DNA of 64,000 nt from Bacilli bacterium (GTDB taxonomy: Bacteria; Bacillota_I; Bacilli_A; RFN20; CAG-631). Made by a program: the position numbers and the translations under genes. The notes under the pieces were generated by a model. That model saw nothing but the letters and a program-made list of their open reading frames with translations, ran no database searches and had not been told where the DNA came from. The stretch lies in NCBI GenBank assembly GCA_900754115.1, contig CAAEBM010000023.1:62001-126000 (forward strand). Reading direction: 5' to 3'. Below are positions 14,210-23,891 of this stretch, piece after piece. Position 1 is the stretch's first letter, and each line of letters starts with the position of its first letter.

Positions 14210-16060
14210 TTATTTTGTTATAAAATTCGTTCCTTTTAAAATATGTTTGACTTGATCATCTTGATAATATTTTGCCTGTGCTTTAAACATTTTATAATAT
14301 TTTCCTTGTTCATCTTGAATCAGCGTGTCATGATGACCGACTTGTACAATTTTTCCTTGTTCTAAAACAATGATTTCATCACAAAACCGACAACTTGATA
14401 AACGATGTGAAATGTAAAAAGTTAATTTTCCTTCTGTCATTTTATGAAATTGACTATAAATTTCATATTCAGCCAAGGGATCTAAAGCACTGGTTGGTTC
14501 ATCTAAAATCAATATTTTCCCATTTTTATATAACGATCTTGCTATTGCTATCTTTTGTGATTCTCCTCCAGAAAGTTCAATTCCTTGATTGTCAAAATAT
14601 TTTAGCATACTCGTAGCCAAGCCTTTTTCAAGATGTTCCATTTTATTTTCAAATTGAACATCTTTTAAAATTTGATTGACTTTTTCTTCATTAAAATGGT
14701 CACTTGAAGTGATTTGTTCTCCTAAACTAAAACCAATTAATTGATAATCTTGGAAAACAACGCTAAATAAATCATAGTAATCTTGAATATTTATCTTTTT
14801 AATATCTATTCCATTTAATGTGATTTGCCCCTCTGTTGGATCATAAAGACGCATTAATAATTTAATAAAGGTGGATTTTCCGGCTCCATTTTCGCCAACA
14901 ATTGAAATCTTTTTTTTGCCATCAATACAAAAATTAATATTTTTTAAAATAAATTGATCGGTATTTGGATAAGCAAAAGAGACATTTTTAAACTCTAAAA
15001 CTAAAGGTTCATCTTGATTAATTTGAACTGTTCCTTCTTGATAAGTGTCATCTATATCCATAAACTTTTTAAATTCAACCATCATTTTAGTGTTTTGTCT
15101 AATATTTAAAACACTATTAAAAATATTATAAGAAAAAGATATAAAGTTATTAATCGTTGTGACATACAAAGAGTATTGAGAAATAGAAATGTAAGATTTT
15201 ATAAAATAATACGCTACATATCCATACGTCAATAATTGATTAAGCATATTTAATCCATTATCGATTATTGATAAACGTTTAAATTTTTGATTTAATTGGA
15301 CTTGATAATGATAGGTATCTTCAATGTATTCTTTATTTTTGTCAATAAATAAATCTTTACAAGCATATAAACGTATATCTTTTCCATACTTAAAATCAAC
15401 GAGTAATGAAGTGTAATACTCATTTTCACGATCAATTCTTTTTCTTTCTTCCCAGCGTTTAATATTTAAATTTTTAATTTTTGATTGATTCCATAATCGC
15501 AAGTCAACAATAAATAATAAAATTAAGATTAACCATCCATTAATTTGGGCAATAATATAAATTAATCCAATTATGGAAAGCAAATTAGAAATGACTTGTA
15601 TAATATTGTTAATTAAAGCTTGAAAGCCTCCTAAATTATTTCCATATCCTAAAAGACCATCCTTTGCTTTTGAAATTTGATCCAATACTTCTGGATTTTC
15701 CAAATGATAAAAACGCATTTTCATCATTTTTTCACCCATCATTTTTTGCCAATATTTATTCAACATATTTTCATTATGTAATAAAAACATCCATATAATG
15801 TTCAATAAAAAGGGAATTAAAAATTCAATTGCTAAAAAAAGGATTAATAAGAAAGTGATTTGATGAATATTAACTTGATCTAAAGGTACTTTTGTGAGTT
15901 CTTCTATAATCAATGAAGGAAAAATAATTTTGGAAAATGGTGAAAGACTATTTAAAACAATTTGAAAAAACAATAAAAATACATAAGATGGCCGATACTT
16001 AAAGGCAATTTTGAAAAAATAGCCAATAATAGACATTGTCGAGTATTGATTTTTTTTCAT
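14210..16060 (-). CDS. ABC transporter, fused permease and ATP-binding domains (second subunit)
   Basis: This 616-residue half-transporter has an N-terminal six-helix exporter domain and a C-terminal ATPase with Walker A GENGAGKST, signature LSGGE and Walker B/D-loop LDEPTSALD, all canonical. The start at 16060 is set by AAAGGAG 7 nt upstream; a longer frame to 16126 runs back into the neighbouring gene. It begins 1 bp after that gene and the two are about the same size, which indicates a heterodimeric exporter. Substrate unknown; the sequence resembles peptide or lantibiotic exporters without a peptidase domain. Confidence 0.88.
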   Translation of the reverse strand: MKKNQYSTMSIIGYFFKIAFKYRPSYVFLLFFQIVLNSLSPFSKIIFPSLIIEELTKVPLDQVNIHQITFLLILFLAIEFLIPFLLNIIWMFLLHNENMLNKYWQKMMGEKMMKMRFYHLENPEVLDQISKAKDGLLGYGNNLGGFQALINNIIQVISNLLSIIGLIYIIAQINGWLILILLFIVDLRLWNQSKIKNLNIKRWEERKRIDRENEYYTSLLVDFKYGKDIRLYACKDLFIDKNKEYIEDTYHYQVQLNQKFKRLSIIDNGLNMLNQLLTYGYVAYYFIKSYISISQYSLYVTTINNFISFSYNIFNSVLNIRQNTKMMVEFKKFMDIDDTYQEGTVQINQDEPLVLEFKNVSFAYPNTDQFILKNINFCIDGKKKISIVGENGAGKSTFIKLLMRLYDPTEGQITLNGIDIKKINIQDYYDLFSVVFQDYQLIGFSLGEQITSSDHFNEEKVNQILKDVQFENKMEHLEKGLATSMLKYFDNQGIELSGGESQKIAIARSLYKNGKILILDEPTSALDPLAEYEIYSQFHKMTEGKLTFYISHRLSSCRFCDEIIVLEQGKIVQVGHHDTLIQDEQGKYYKMFKAQAKYYQDDQVKHILKGTNFITK

Positions 16061-16061
16061 T

Positions 16062-17873
16062 TTAGTTCTCCTTTGTTTCATTGTAGTAATTTGCTTGTGT
16101 GGCAAACATATTACAATATTCACCATTTAATTTTATGAGTTCATCGTGAGTTCCCATTTCCACAATTTCTCCTTCTTTAAATAAAAGAATACGATTACAA
16201 AATCGAGTAGAGGATAAACGATGTGAAATATAAATCGCTGTCTTATTTTTTAAAATAGAGTCAAATTGTTGATAAAGATGCAATTCTGCTAAAGCATCTA
16301 AAGCGCTAGTCGGTTCATCTAAAATGCAAAAAGGAGCATCTTTATAAATCGATCTTGCAAAAACCAATTTTTGCGCTTCTCCACCAGATAAGATGACACC
16401 ATGTTCATCAAGATTTTTTTGTAAATTAGTATTAATTCCATCAGGTAATGCAGCAATTTTTTTATCTAGCCCTGCTTTTTTTAAACTTTCCCAAACTTTT
16501 TCTTCATCAATGTTTTCTTTTTTGTCTAACGCAACATTTTCTTTAACAGAAAAGGAAAAGATATTAATATCTTGAAATACAATAGAAAATAATTTGTAAT
16601 AATCTTCTTTGCAAAAAGTAGAAATATTTTGACCATTTAACAAGATTTCTCCTTCTGTTGGTTCATATAATCGAGTTAATAACTTAATAAATGTTGTTTT
16701 TCCCGCACCATTTAATCCAACAATAGCTAATTTTTCATTATCATGAATGGTTAAAGAAATGTTTTTTAAAGCAAAAACTTCTTGATTTGGATACTTAAAA
16801 CTAACATTTTTAAACTCAAATTCAAAACGTGAAACAGATTGTTTTACTTTTACATGTTGTGTTGGTTCTTTGTATAAATTTAAAAATAAATGATAATCGT
16901 TAACATACCGATTTTGAACAATGACATAATTGGATAAATTCAAAAAATCGGAGGCACTATTTACAAATGTCAAAATTGCCGTTGAATACATCAAAAAGTC
17001 TCCAATTGAGATTCCTTTGTGCAATACACTATAAGTTAAATAGATATACGTAGCAGCCGTCGTAAAAAAACTAGCTATACTCCAACCCATGCTTCCTTTA
17101 AAATTATTTCTCCATAATCTTTTTAACGAACGATACTCAAGTAATGAAATTCCATGATATTTTTCTAATAACCATTGACTCATATTATACATGCGAATAT
17201 CTTTTCCATATTGAAATTGGGTCAAAACATTCATCAAATAAATTAATTTTCGCCATATAGGTTGTAAAAAATCGTTGATTTTTTTACTATTTTTTTCATA
17301 AAAATATTCATTGATAATGCCTATTAAAATCGGTACAAATAAAATTAAAATAAAAAGCCAATTTAAAGTAAAAATAATAGAAGTACAGCCAACTAAGACA
17401 AATAATTTTTCAAAAAAATAAAAAACTCCATAAATTAAAGCAGAAAATCCTTCACTTTCGTTTAAAGCCTGTTGTGCTCGATTATTTAAGTCTAATATTT
17501 CAGGTGTTTCTAAATCTTGTTGGTCAAGTTGTGCAATTTTTTCGCCAATTTCTATTTTTAAATAATTTCGATAACGTTCCATTTTTGGTTGAGTCGAAAA
17601 ATTTAACAAAGCTTGTGCGCTATTAATTAAAAAATTAAAAATCACTGTTCCAAGGATTAAACAAATCACCATGGTAATATTTCTTTGTAAAGAAGTTAAT
17701 TCATCTAATAAAAATTTTGGGAACAAGACAAAAATAAATGGCGATATAATAGCAAAAATCGTCGAGAAAATCAAAAAAACAATTGCTTTTTTATCAATTC
17801 GATATAACGCCACAAAAGATTGTTTAATATTTTTAAATAAGGTTAATTCTTTTTTCTTTTTGTTTTTTTTCAT
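16062..17873 (-). CDS. ABC transporter, fused permease and ATP-binding domains (first subunit)
   Basis: This 603-residue exporter half has about six N-terminal membrane helices, then Walker A GLNGAGKTT, signature LSGGE, LDEPTSALD and a switch His in ISHRLSS. It is translationally linked to the 616-residue partner. Both ATPase sites look intact, unlike the asymmetric pair further along the window. There is no adjacent precursor peptide, modification enzyme or regulator to reveal the cargo. Confidence 0.88.
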   Translation of the reverse strand: MKKNKKKKELTLFKNIKQSFVALYRIDKKAIVFLIFSTIFAIISPFIFVLFPKFLLDELTSLQRNITMVICLILGTVIFNFLINSAQALLNFSTQPKMERYRNYLKIEIGEKIAQLDQQDLETPEILDLNNRAQQALNESEGFSALIYGVFYFFEKLFVLVGCTSIIFTLNWLFILILFVPILIGIINEYFYEKNSKKINDFLQPIWRKLIYLMNVLTQFQYGKDIRMYNMSQWLLEKYHGISLLEYRSLKRLWRNNFKGSMGWSIASFFTTAATYIYLTYSVLHKGISIGDFLMYSTAILTFVNSASDFLNLSNYVIVQNRYVNDYHLFLNLYKEPTQHVKVKQSVSRFEFEFKNVSFKYPNQEVFALKNISLTIHDNEKLAIVGLNGAGKTTFIKLLTRLYEPTEGEILLNGQNISTFCKEDYYKLFSIVFQDINIFSFSVKENVALDKKENIDEEKVWESLKKAGLDKKIAALPDGINTNLQKNLDEHGVILSGGEAQKLVFARSIYKDAPFCILDEPTSALDALAELHLYQQFDSILKNKTAIYISHRLSSTRFCNRILLFKEGEIVEMGTHDELIKLNGEYCNMFATQANYYNETKEN

Positions 17874-18081
17874 TTTTCTTATCCCTTAAGTTTTATTATA
17901 TCACAAATGTTAACTTTATATTTTATTATTTTTCCCATTTTTTTGTTTATCTTCCTTTTCATAAAAAATATACCTTATTTCATAAAATTAGAATGTAGAA
18001 AAAAAGTATTTTTTATTTTATTAAAGTAAAAGAAAAATTCAATTATAATTTAAATTATTTACAATCCTTGGTTTTTATTGA

Positions 18082-18110
18082 TTGACTTTTTATTTTTTAT
18101 TTTATAAAAT
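18082..18110 (+). promoter_or_regulatory. promoter of tRNA-Leu(CAA)
   Basis: TTGACT (18082-18087), 17 nt, TAAAAT (18105-18110), ending 15 nt before the tRNA. Confidence 0.7.
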
Positions 18111-18125
18111 AATATCGCTATAAAT

Positions 18126-18210
18126 GCTGTTATGGCGAAATTGGTAGACGCGATGGTCTCAAACACCATTGGAGAAATCCATGTCGGTTCGACTCCGACT
18201 AACAGCACCA
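18126..18210 (+). tRNA. tRNA-Leu (CAA)
   Basis: This class II tRNA is 85 nt with a long variable arm. Acceptor GCTGTTA pairs with TAACAGC, the anticodon CAA lies in loop CTCAAAC, and CCA is encoded. Confidence 0.97.
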
Positions 18211-18219
18211 TTTTTTACT

Positions 18220-18246
18220 AAAAACCCCCTAATTTCAGGGGTTTTT
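18220..18246 (+). terminator. terminator of tRNA-Leu
   Basis: AAAACCCC pairs with GGGGTTTT around a loop, with a T run at the end. Confidence 0.85.
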
Positions 18247-18380
18247 CATTTTTATTTTAATTTTAAACATATTTTTTTCTTTTAATCTATTATAATATAA
18301 TTACATTCGTTTATTATGATAAAATAAGGTCAATAAAAAATTAGTTTTTTGATATTATAAAAATATAGGAGGAAAAAATT

Positions 18381-18701
18381 ATGATGAAAAAATGCAAGAT
18401 AACAGTTCTCAAAACCACTTTACAAGAAGATTTGGCCCGTGAATACGGAATAAAAGGACTTTCTATTTGCCCATTAATGAAAGAAGGCCAAGTATTTTAT
18501 GCCGATTATGCCAAACCAGAAGGGTTTTGTGATGAAGCTTGGAAAGCCATTTATCAATATGTTTTTGCTTTAGCAAATGGTAGTAATGGTTGGTACTTTG
18601 ATGATTGGATGGACACTGCTAAGCACCCAGGAATAGCAATTGTATCATGCAACGATGGCTTACGCCCTGTCATTATTAAAATTGAAAGAATAGAGGAATA
18701 A
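18381..18701 (+). CDS. TIGR04076 family protein
   Basis: This 106-residue protein belongs to a conserved small family recognised by KITVLKTTLQEDLAREYG near the start, a GFCDEAWKAIYQYVFAL core and the end CNDGLRPVIIKIER. Cys residues and Trp-rich segments (GWYFDDWMD) are conserved in the family, whose function is unknown. AGGAGGA lies before the first of two adjacent ATGs (18381 and 18384). It is monocistronic. Confidence 0.8.
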   Translation: MMKKCKITVLKTTLQEDLAREYGIKGLSICPLMKEGQVFYADYAKPEGFCDEAWKAIYQYVFALANGSNGWYFDDWMDTAKHPGIAIVSCNDGLRPVIIKIERIEE

Positions 18702-18778
18702 AAAACTACAATTTGCTTTTTTATATTGCTTCATCATTACAAATAAGATATACTTTTAATATTTAAGGAGGTTTTACT

Positions 18779-20026
18779 ATGAGATATAAAGCTGCTTTGG
18801 GCGCTTTATTAACTTCATGTTTTTTATTTTCTTGTGCAAACACGCAAAAAGATTCCAACTCTAATTCTTCCAATCCTTCAAACACAATAAATGAAAATTT
18901 ATTGACTGAATTGAAAGAAGGATATAAAATGGATGTTCAAGTAACTGAAGTAATTGATGATATTGAAAACCGATATTTAATGCAAACAGCAATAAAAGAA
19001 AAAGAATTTTCTTTTATACAATACAAAGATTTGACTCCAAATGAAGCAGTACTCCATGAAAGCTATGTAGGAAAAAGAATAGATAATTATATCTATGCGA
19101 CAAGATTAGATATTTCTAATACTTTAAACTATTATAAAGTCTATAACCCTGTCACTTATGAATATTTTACTTGGGAAGACGGATACGAAAATGTTTTTTC
19201 TTTCCTTTCTATAGATGATTTTATTCAAGATAATTATGATAAAAATACCTATTATGTATCTTCTTCTAAATTAAAAGTAAATCGTGTTAATCATGCTTTT
19301 TCCAGTTTATTTTATGGTAATCCCGGTCTTGAAATTGTTGAAGTTTCACTAAGTTTCGTTGATGATGAAATAAAAATGTATGCTTTTACCGATCCTATTA
19401 TTTCTAGTAGAACTTACGAATATGAATTTACAGCTACGATTTCTCAAATGGGTTCTTCTACCACAATTGATTATTACGCTACTCCTTATGAAGAAGTAGA
19501 AGATGCTGCTTTTGAAAAGATGATAACCACATTAAAAGCCAATAATTATATTGCAACTGCAAGCAATTATATCAATAATTCTGAAGTTTCTACCAGCATT
19601 TTTAGAAGTAATGAAGATAAAATATCTTATGATATACTGTCTGATGAAGAAAATATTTTTGCAGGTGCTTACGCAGTTGAGTCAAATGTCGTCCAAGATG
19701 TCATTAAAGTAGACAATCAATATTACAAATCTGGTAGTCCTTATATCGGCAAAGTTCCACATGCTTCTTTTAAAATTTCAAGGGCTTGTTTTGACAAAAT
19801 AGATGATAATATTTATCAGTTAAAACCTAATGTTGAAGGAGACGTAAGTTCGTATTATGTATTAGAAAGTATTAGTTATGCCATCGTAGATTTAACTATT
19901 GAAATTCAAGAAGATTGCTATATCTTTACAAATGTAGACGGAGATAAAACGACAACAATTACTTTTTCTTCTTTTGGAACTGCAGATGTAGGTTATACAA
20001 TTGACTCTGTCTTAGAAAATAATTAA
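18779..20026 (+). CDS. predicted lipoprotein of unknown function
   Basis: The protein is 415 residues with a lipoprotein signal peptide ending LFSC at about Cys19, followed by an Asn/Ser-rich linker. The remainder is mixed beta-type with no domain I recognise. AAGGAGG precedes the ATG. The general layout (short lipobox leader, Ser/Asn linker) is shared with the incomplete lipoprotein at the right edge of the window, but the bodies do not obviously match. Confidence 0.8.
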   Translation: MRYKAALGALLTSCFLFSCANTQKDSNSNSSNPSNTINENLLTELKEGYKMDVQVTEVIDDIENRYLMQTAIKEKEFSFIQYKDLTPNEAVLHESYVGKRIDNYIYATRLDISNTLNYYKVYNPVTYEYFTWEDGYENVFSFLSIDDFIQDNYDKNTYYVSSSKLKVNRVNHAFSSLFYGNPGLEIVEVSLSFVDDEIKMYAFTDPIISSRTYEYEFTATISQMGSSTTIDYYATPYEEVEDAAFEKMITTLKANNYIATASNYINNSEVSTSIFRSNEDKISYDILSDEENIFAGAYAVESNVVQDVIKVDNQYYKSGSPYIGKVPHASFKISRACFDKIDDNIYQLKPNVEGDVSSYYVLESISYAIVDLTIEIQEDCYIFTNVDGDKTTTITFSSFGTADVGYTIDSVLENN

Positions 20027-20061
20027 AAATGCCAATTATTCACAATAATGGCATTTTTTTT
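20025..20061. terminator. bidirectional terminator
   Basis: AAAATGCCA pairs with TGGCATTTT, extended inward with one bulge, and is flanked by A and T runs. It separates the converging lipoprotein and zinc-ribbon membrane protein genes. Confidence 0.8.
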
Positions 20062-20614
20062 GATTATAAAATAAAACATGATGGCAATTTGGACAATATT
20101 TTGGAAGTATTTTTTTATTTGTCATTTCAAATTGAACCAATTGATTATCAACTAATAATTCTTTTTCATTTACTTCTAAATCTGCTTGATATAAAAAATA
20201 GGGAGAAAAAAAGCGATAATTTAAAAGATTCTTACTTCGAATGAGCTCTTTTAATACATGAATCAAATAATTTTTGTCCTTAACATCAAAAAAATAAATC
20301 TGGTCAATAAAAACAATTTCTTGATTGATTTGTTTTAAAATCTTTTGACATTCTTTAGCACCTTGAAGACAAAACGCAACATAGCATAGGCAAAGAATAG
20401 AAATAATCATTAAAGGAAAAAATAATAATAGACAAAAAAAGATGACTGGATCAATTAACGCTCCTAATAAAATAGATGTTAATAATCCTATAATTGCAAA
20501 AATTAAAAGGAAAAGAAAAAGAGAAAAACCCTTACGATATTGACGAACATAGGTAGTTAAAGGATATACTGCTGCTTTTTCAATATAATGAATTAATTTT
20601 GAAAAATGAAACAT
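20036..20614 (-). CDS. membrane protein with C-terminal zinc ribbon
   Basis: The protein is 192 residues. Two strongly hydrophobic helices lie around residues 30-75. The C-terminus carries CPNCHHVLFYNQKKCHYCE, a four-Cys zinc ribbon. It starts 1 bp after the stop of the DtxR-like regulator and has no ribosome binding site of its own, so it is probably translationally coupled. Function is unknown; the coupling hints at a link with metal homeostasis. Confidence 0.75.
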   Translation of the reverse strand: MFHFSKLIHYIEKAAVYPLTTYVRQYRKGFSLFLFLLIFAIIGLLTSILLGALIDPVIFFCLLLFFPLMIISILCLCYVAFCLQGAKECQKILKQINQEIVFIDQIYFFDVKDKNYLIHVLKELIRSKNLLNYRFFSPYFLYQADLEVNEKELLVDNQLVQFEMTNKKILPKYCPNCHHVLFYNQKKCHYCE

Positions 20615-20615
20615 T

Positions 20616-20987
20616 TTATAAATTATGATTTTTATAATAATTTAAAATACATTGAAAGGATTGCTCACTTAAATCGTGCTCTATTTTACAAGAATCTTCA
20701 TAAGCAGTTTTTTCATCCACACCTAAAATCATCAAAATTTTTGCTATTAAATTATGTCTTTGATACATTTTAGAAGCAATTTCATATCCCTTTTCTAATA
20801 AAATAATATTTCCATTTTCTTCTACTGTTAAATAGCCTAATTCTGCATATTTTTTTAACATAATGCTAATGGTAGCTTTAGCATATTTCATTTCATTGCT
20901 GAGGTCAATCGCTCGTATATTTCCTTTTTTTTGAGTAAGAATTAATATCGTTTCTAAGTAATTTTCTAAAGTTTCATCTTTTTGCAT
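20616..20987 (-). CDS. DtxR/MntR family metal-dependent repressor
   Basis: The 123-residue protein has an N-terminal winged helix (NYLETILILTQKKGNIRAIDLS, residues about 9-30, then KATISIMLKKYAELGYL) and a dimerisation/metal-binding helix pair with the conserved EDSCKIEHDLS. It lacks the SH3-like third domain, as in MntR-type members. It is transcribed divergently from feoA, with two palindromes between, so it likely represses ferrous iron uptake when metal is plentiful. Confidence 0.9.
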   Translation of the reverse strand: MQKDETLENYLETILILTQKKGNIRAIDLSNEMKYAKATISIMLKKYAELGYLTVEENGNIILLEKGYEIASKMYQRHNLIAKILMILGVDEKTAYEDSCKIEHDLSEQSFQCILNYYKNHNL

Positions 20988-21077
20988 TTTTTCCCCTCCT
21001 TTATAAAATATTAATGATTATCTTTATTATAGACAGAAATTCATTTTTTTTCAATGTTAGAAAAAAAACTAAATTGC

Positions 21078-21107
21078 TTGACAAATCGAAATTCTATGCT
21101 AAAATTT
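21078..21107 (+). promoter_or_regulatory. promoter of the feo operon
   Basis: Consensus TTGACA (21078-21083), 16 nt, TAAAAT preceded by TG (extended -10). The operators below lie immediately downstream of the predicted start. Confidence 0.75.
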
Positions 21108-21111
21108 TATT

Positions 21112-21164
21112 GGTTAGATATTTCTAACCGTGGTTTTTGTCGTTTAGTTAGACAAAACTAACTA
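21112..21164. promoter_or_regulatory. two palindromic operators of the feo operon
   Basis: GGTTAGA/TCTAACC is a perfect 7-4-7 palindrome (21112-21129). TAGTTAG/CTAACTA is a perfect 7-6-7 palindrome (21145-21164). Both are built on the same TTAG/CTAA half-site, lie downstream of the -10 box, and fit binding by the adjacent DtxR-like repressor. The second one abuts the feoA Shine-Dalgarno. Confidence 0.7.
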
Positions 21165-21177
21165 GGAGGTTTTAAAA

Positions 21178-21390
21178 ATGCCACTCACGATTGCGCCCAT
21201 TGGAAAAGAATTAACCGTAAGAAAAATTGCTGTAGAAGAAAAATTAAAAAAACATTTAGAAAGTTTAGGAATTACCATTAATTCTAAAATTACAATTTTA
21301 AGTCAAAATGGCGGAAATCTCATCTGTTTAATTAAAGATGGCCGTTTAGCTTTAGATAAGAATACGGCTGTAAAAATTTTCGTATATTAA
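21178..21390 (+). CDS. feoA: ferrous iron transport protein A (first copy)
   Basis: This 70-residue SH3-like FeoA domain protein has MPLTIAPIGKELTVRKI at the start and KNTAVKIFVY at the end. FeoA assists the FeoB ferrous iron channel on the cytoplasmic side. AGGAGG is 8 nt before the ATG. The sequence differs strongly from the second FeoA 15 bp downstream, so the two are not a recent duplication. Confidence 0.93.
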   Translation: MPLTIAPIGKELTVRKIAVEEKLKKHLESLGITINSKITILSQNGGNLICLIKDGRLALDKNTAVKIFVY

Positions 21391-21400
21391 AGGGGGGGGA
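21391..21400 (+). repeat. G8 homopolymer in a ribosome binding site
   Basis: Eight consecutive G residues (21392-21399) form the Shine-Dalgarno region of the second feoA. Length changes here would alter spacing or strength of that site. Confidence 0.7.
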
Positions 21401-21405
21401 GACAT

Positions 21406-21642
21406 ATGGAAAAGAAACTAAGTGAATTTAGCATTGGTGATCGGGGCATTATTAAATCAATATCAGGTGAAGGTAAAGCTAGAAGACGATTATTTGATAT
21501 GGGTGTAACTCCTGGTGCCGAAGTGACTTTAAGAAAAAAAGCTCCTCTTGGTGATCCTTTAGAAATTCATATAAGAGGATATGAACTAACTCTGCGTAAA
21601 AATGAAGCGGATTTAGTTACGATGGAGGTAAAAGAATCATGA
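21406..21642 (+). CDS. feoA: ferrous iron transport protein A (second copy)
   Basis: This 78-residue FeoA-type SH3-like protein contains GEGKARRRLFDMGVTPGAEV and PLGDPLEIHIRGYELTLRK, the most typical FeoA signature of the two copies. It overlaps the start of feoB by 4 bp (ATGA), implying translational coupling and direct partnership with FeoB. Confidence 0.95.
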   Translation: MEKKLSEFSIGDRGIIKSISGEGKARRRLFDMGVTPGAEVTLRKKAPLGDPLEIHIRGYELTLRKNEADLVTMEVKES

Positions 21643-23891
21643 AAAAATTTGCTTTAGCAGGCAATCCAAATAGTGGGAAAACTTCTTTATTTAATGCACT
21701 TACTGGAAGTACAGCCCATGTTGGAAACTGGCCAGGTGTTACTGTAGATAAAAAAGAAGGAATTTATAAAAAATGTAAAGAGCCGATTAATATTGTCGAT
21801 TTACCCGGGATTTATTCTTTATCTCCTTACACACCTGAAGAAGTTATATCAAGAAATTTCATTTTAAATGAAAAACCAGATTGTATTGTCAATATTGTCG
21901 ATGCGACTAATCTAGAAAGAAATCTTTATCTAACCACGCAATTAATGGAAATTGATATTCCTGTCGTTATTGCATTAAATATGATGGATTTAGTTGATAA
22001 AAGTGGCGATAAAATTGATGCAAAAGAATTAGAAAAAAGAATTGGTTTACCTGTTGTTGAAATATCTGCCTTAAAAGAAAAAGGAATTGATGAACTCATG
22101 GAAAGAGCTTATCAAATTTCAAACACAGGACGAGAAGCTTCAACTATTTTAAAAACTTCCACTTTAGGACACTTAATTGGAGATGTAAAAATTGCTTTAG
22201 AACATTCTAAAGTAGAAAATCCTCTCTTCCATTCAATTAAACTAATTGAAAATGATGAATTAGAATCAGCAGACCATACTAGTGCAATCCAAATGGTTGA
22301 TGATTTTAAAAAGACTTTTAAAGACGATGTCTTTGGAACTGATTTTGAAGCTTTAGTTGCAGATGAAAGATATCAATTTCTCTCTACATTAGTCAAAGGA
22401 GTTCTTATCAAAAAAGTAAAAGAAACAAAAAAACAAGACAATACTTTAGTTGTCACAAAATCAGATAAAATTGATAAAGTTTTAACCCACAAAATATGGG
22501 GGATTCCTATCTTTTTAGTCATTTTATTTGTTATCTTCCATTTAACTTTTTCTGAAAATTTTCTTTTCTTAGGTGGTTTATTTGGTGATGATTTTGTCAC
22601 TTTAAAAGGAACTGCCTTTGAAGGTGTATTTGGTGAGGGGGGGATTAATTCTCCAGGGGTTATCTTGGCAAATTTGTTAGGATTACTCACCGATTCCATT
22701 ACTGGCTGGGTAGGCGGATGGTTAGAGTCAAGTCCTGCCTGGGTTCAAGGTTTTATCTGTGACGGAATTTTAGCAGGTTTATTCTCTGTATTATCTTTCT
22801 TACCTCAAATTTTAGTTTTATTCTTATTCTTTTCAATATTAGAAGATAGTGGTTATATGGCTCGTGTTGCTTTTATCTTAGACCGTGCATTTCGTAAATT
22901 TGGCCTATCTGGTCGAGCATTTATGCCAATGATTATGGGATTTGGATGTTCTGTTCCAGCAATGATTAACACGAGAACTTTAGCCGATGAAAACGAAAGA
23001 ACTGCAACAATTCGAGTCATTCCTTTCTTTAGTTGCGGTGCAAAATTACCAATTTTAACTGCTGTTGCTGGAGCCATTGTTTATCAATTTGGTGTTGGCA
23101 ATGCAGATATTATTACTTATTCGATGTACTTACTTGGAATGGTTGTTGCAATTGTTAGTATTTTATTAATGAGAAATACGACAATGAAAGGTGATGTTCC
23201 ACCATTTATTATGGAACTTCCTGCCTATCACACTCCTCGATTCAAAAATTTAATGATTCACCTTTGGGATAAAGCAAAGCACTTTATTAAAAAAGCGTTT
23301 ACTATTATTCTTGCATCAACCATTCTAATTTGGTTCTTATCTCACTTTTCTTGGTCATGGGGATTCTTACCAGACGAAAGAATGGATGAAAGTATCTTAG
23401 CTAGTATTGGTCAACTGATTCAACCTATTTTCACCCCTCTTGGTTTTGGATCTCAATTAGGACGTTGGGGTTGGGTCTTTGCAGTTGCTGCAATCATTGG
23501 TTTAATTGCCAAAGAAAATGTTATCGCGGCTTTTGGAACTTTAGGAGCTTGTATTACTGCAGGATTTATTGGAGATGAAGAAGGAATTTTATCCGTCACT
23601 GAAATGATTAAAGCAACGGGTATCACAATTCCTGCATTAATTGCATTTATTGCCTTCAATATGACAACAATTCCTTGCTTTGCTGCAGTTGCCACTGCAA
23701 AAGCAGAACTTCCTTCTAAAAAGAAATTTAACTGGACATTAGTCTTTTGGATTGTTACTTCTTATATTGTTGCGATGATGATTTACTTAATTGGTTCTTG
23801 GTGGTGGACCGCCTTTATCTTTGCAGCAATCATTGCAATAATCATCACTTATATCGTTTTAATGAATAAAAAAGTTGGGAAAACAGCATGA
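21639..23891 (+). CDS. feoB: ferrous iron transporter FeoB
   Basis: The protein is 750 residues. The N-terminal G domain has G1 GNPNSGKTS (8-16), the switch I NWPGVTVDKKEG, G3 DLPG and G4 NMMD. A helical GDI-like region follows, then two Gate domains with about ten membrane helices. It imports Fe2+ across the membrane. GGAGG precedes the ATG. A run of seven G lies inside the reading frame near 22640, where slippage would truncate the permease, but the frame is intact here. Confidence 0.97.
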   Translation: MKKFALAGNPNSGKTSLFNALTGSTAHVGNWPGVTVDKKEGIYKKCKEPINIVDLPGIYSLSPYTPEEVISRNFILNEKPDCIVNIVDATNLERNLYLTTQLMEIDIPVVIALNMMDLVDKSGDKIDAKELEKRIGLPVVEISALKEKGIDELMERAYQISNTGREASTILKTSTLGHLIGDVKIALEHSKVENPLFHSIKLIENDELESADHTSAIQMVDDFKKTFKDDVFGTDFEALVADERYQFLSTLVKGVLIKKVKETKKQDNTLVVTKSDKIDKVLTHKIWGIPIFLVILFVIFHLTFSENFLFLGGLFGDDFVTLKGTAFEGVFGEGGINSPGVILANLLGLLTDSITGWVGGWLESSPAWVQGFICDGILAGLFSVLSFLPQILVLFLFFSILEDSGYMARVAFILDRAFRKFGLSGRAFMPMIMGFGCSVPAMINTRTLADENERTATIRVIPFFSCGAKLPILTAVAGAIVYQFGVGNADIITYSMYLLGMVVAIVSILLMRNTTMKGDVPPFIMELPAYHTPRFKNLMIHLWDKAKHFIKKAFTIILASTILIWFLSHFSWSWGFLPDERMDESILASIGQLIQPIFTPLGFGSQLGRWGWVFAVAAIIGLIAKENVIAAFGTLGACITAGFIGDEEGILSVTEMIKATGITIPALIAFIAFNMTTIPCFAAVATAKAELPSKKKFNWTLVFWIVTSYIVAMMIYLIGSWWWTAFIFAAIIAIIITYIVLMNKKVGKTA

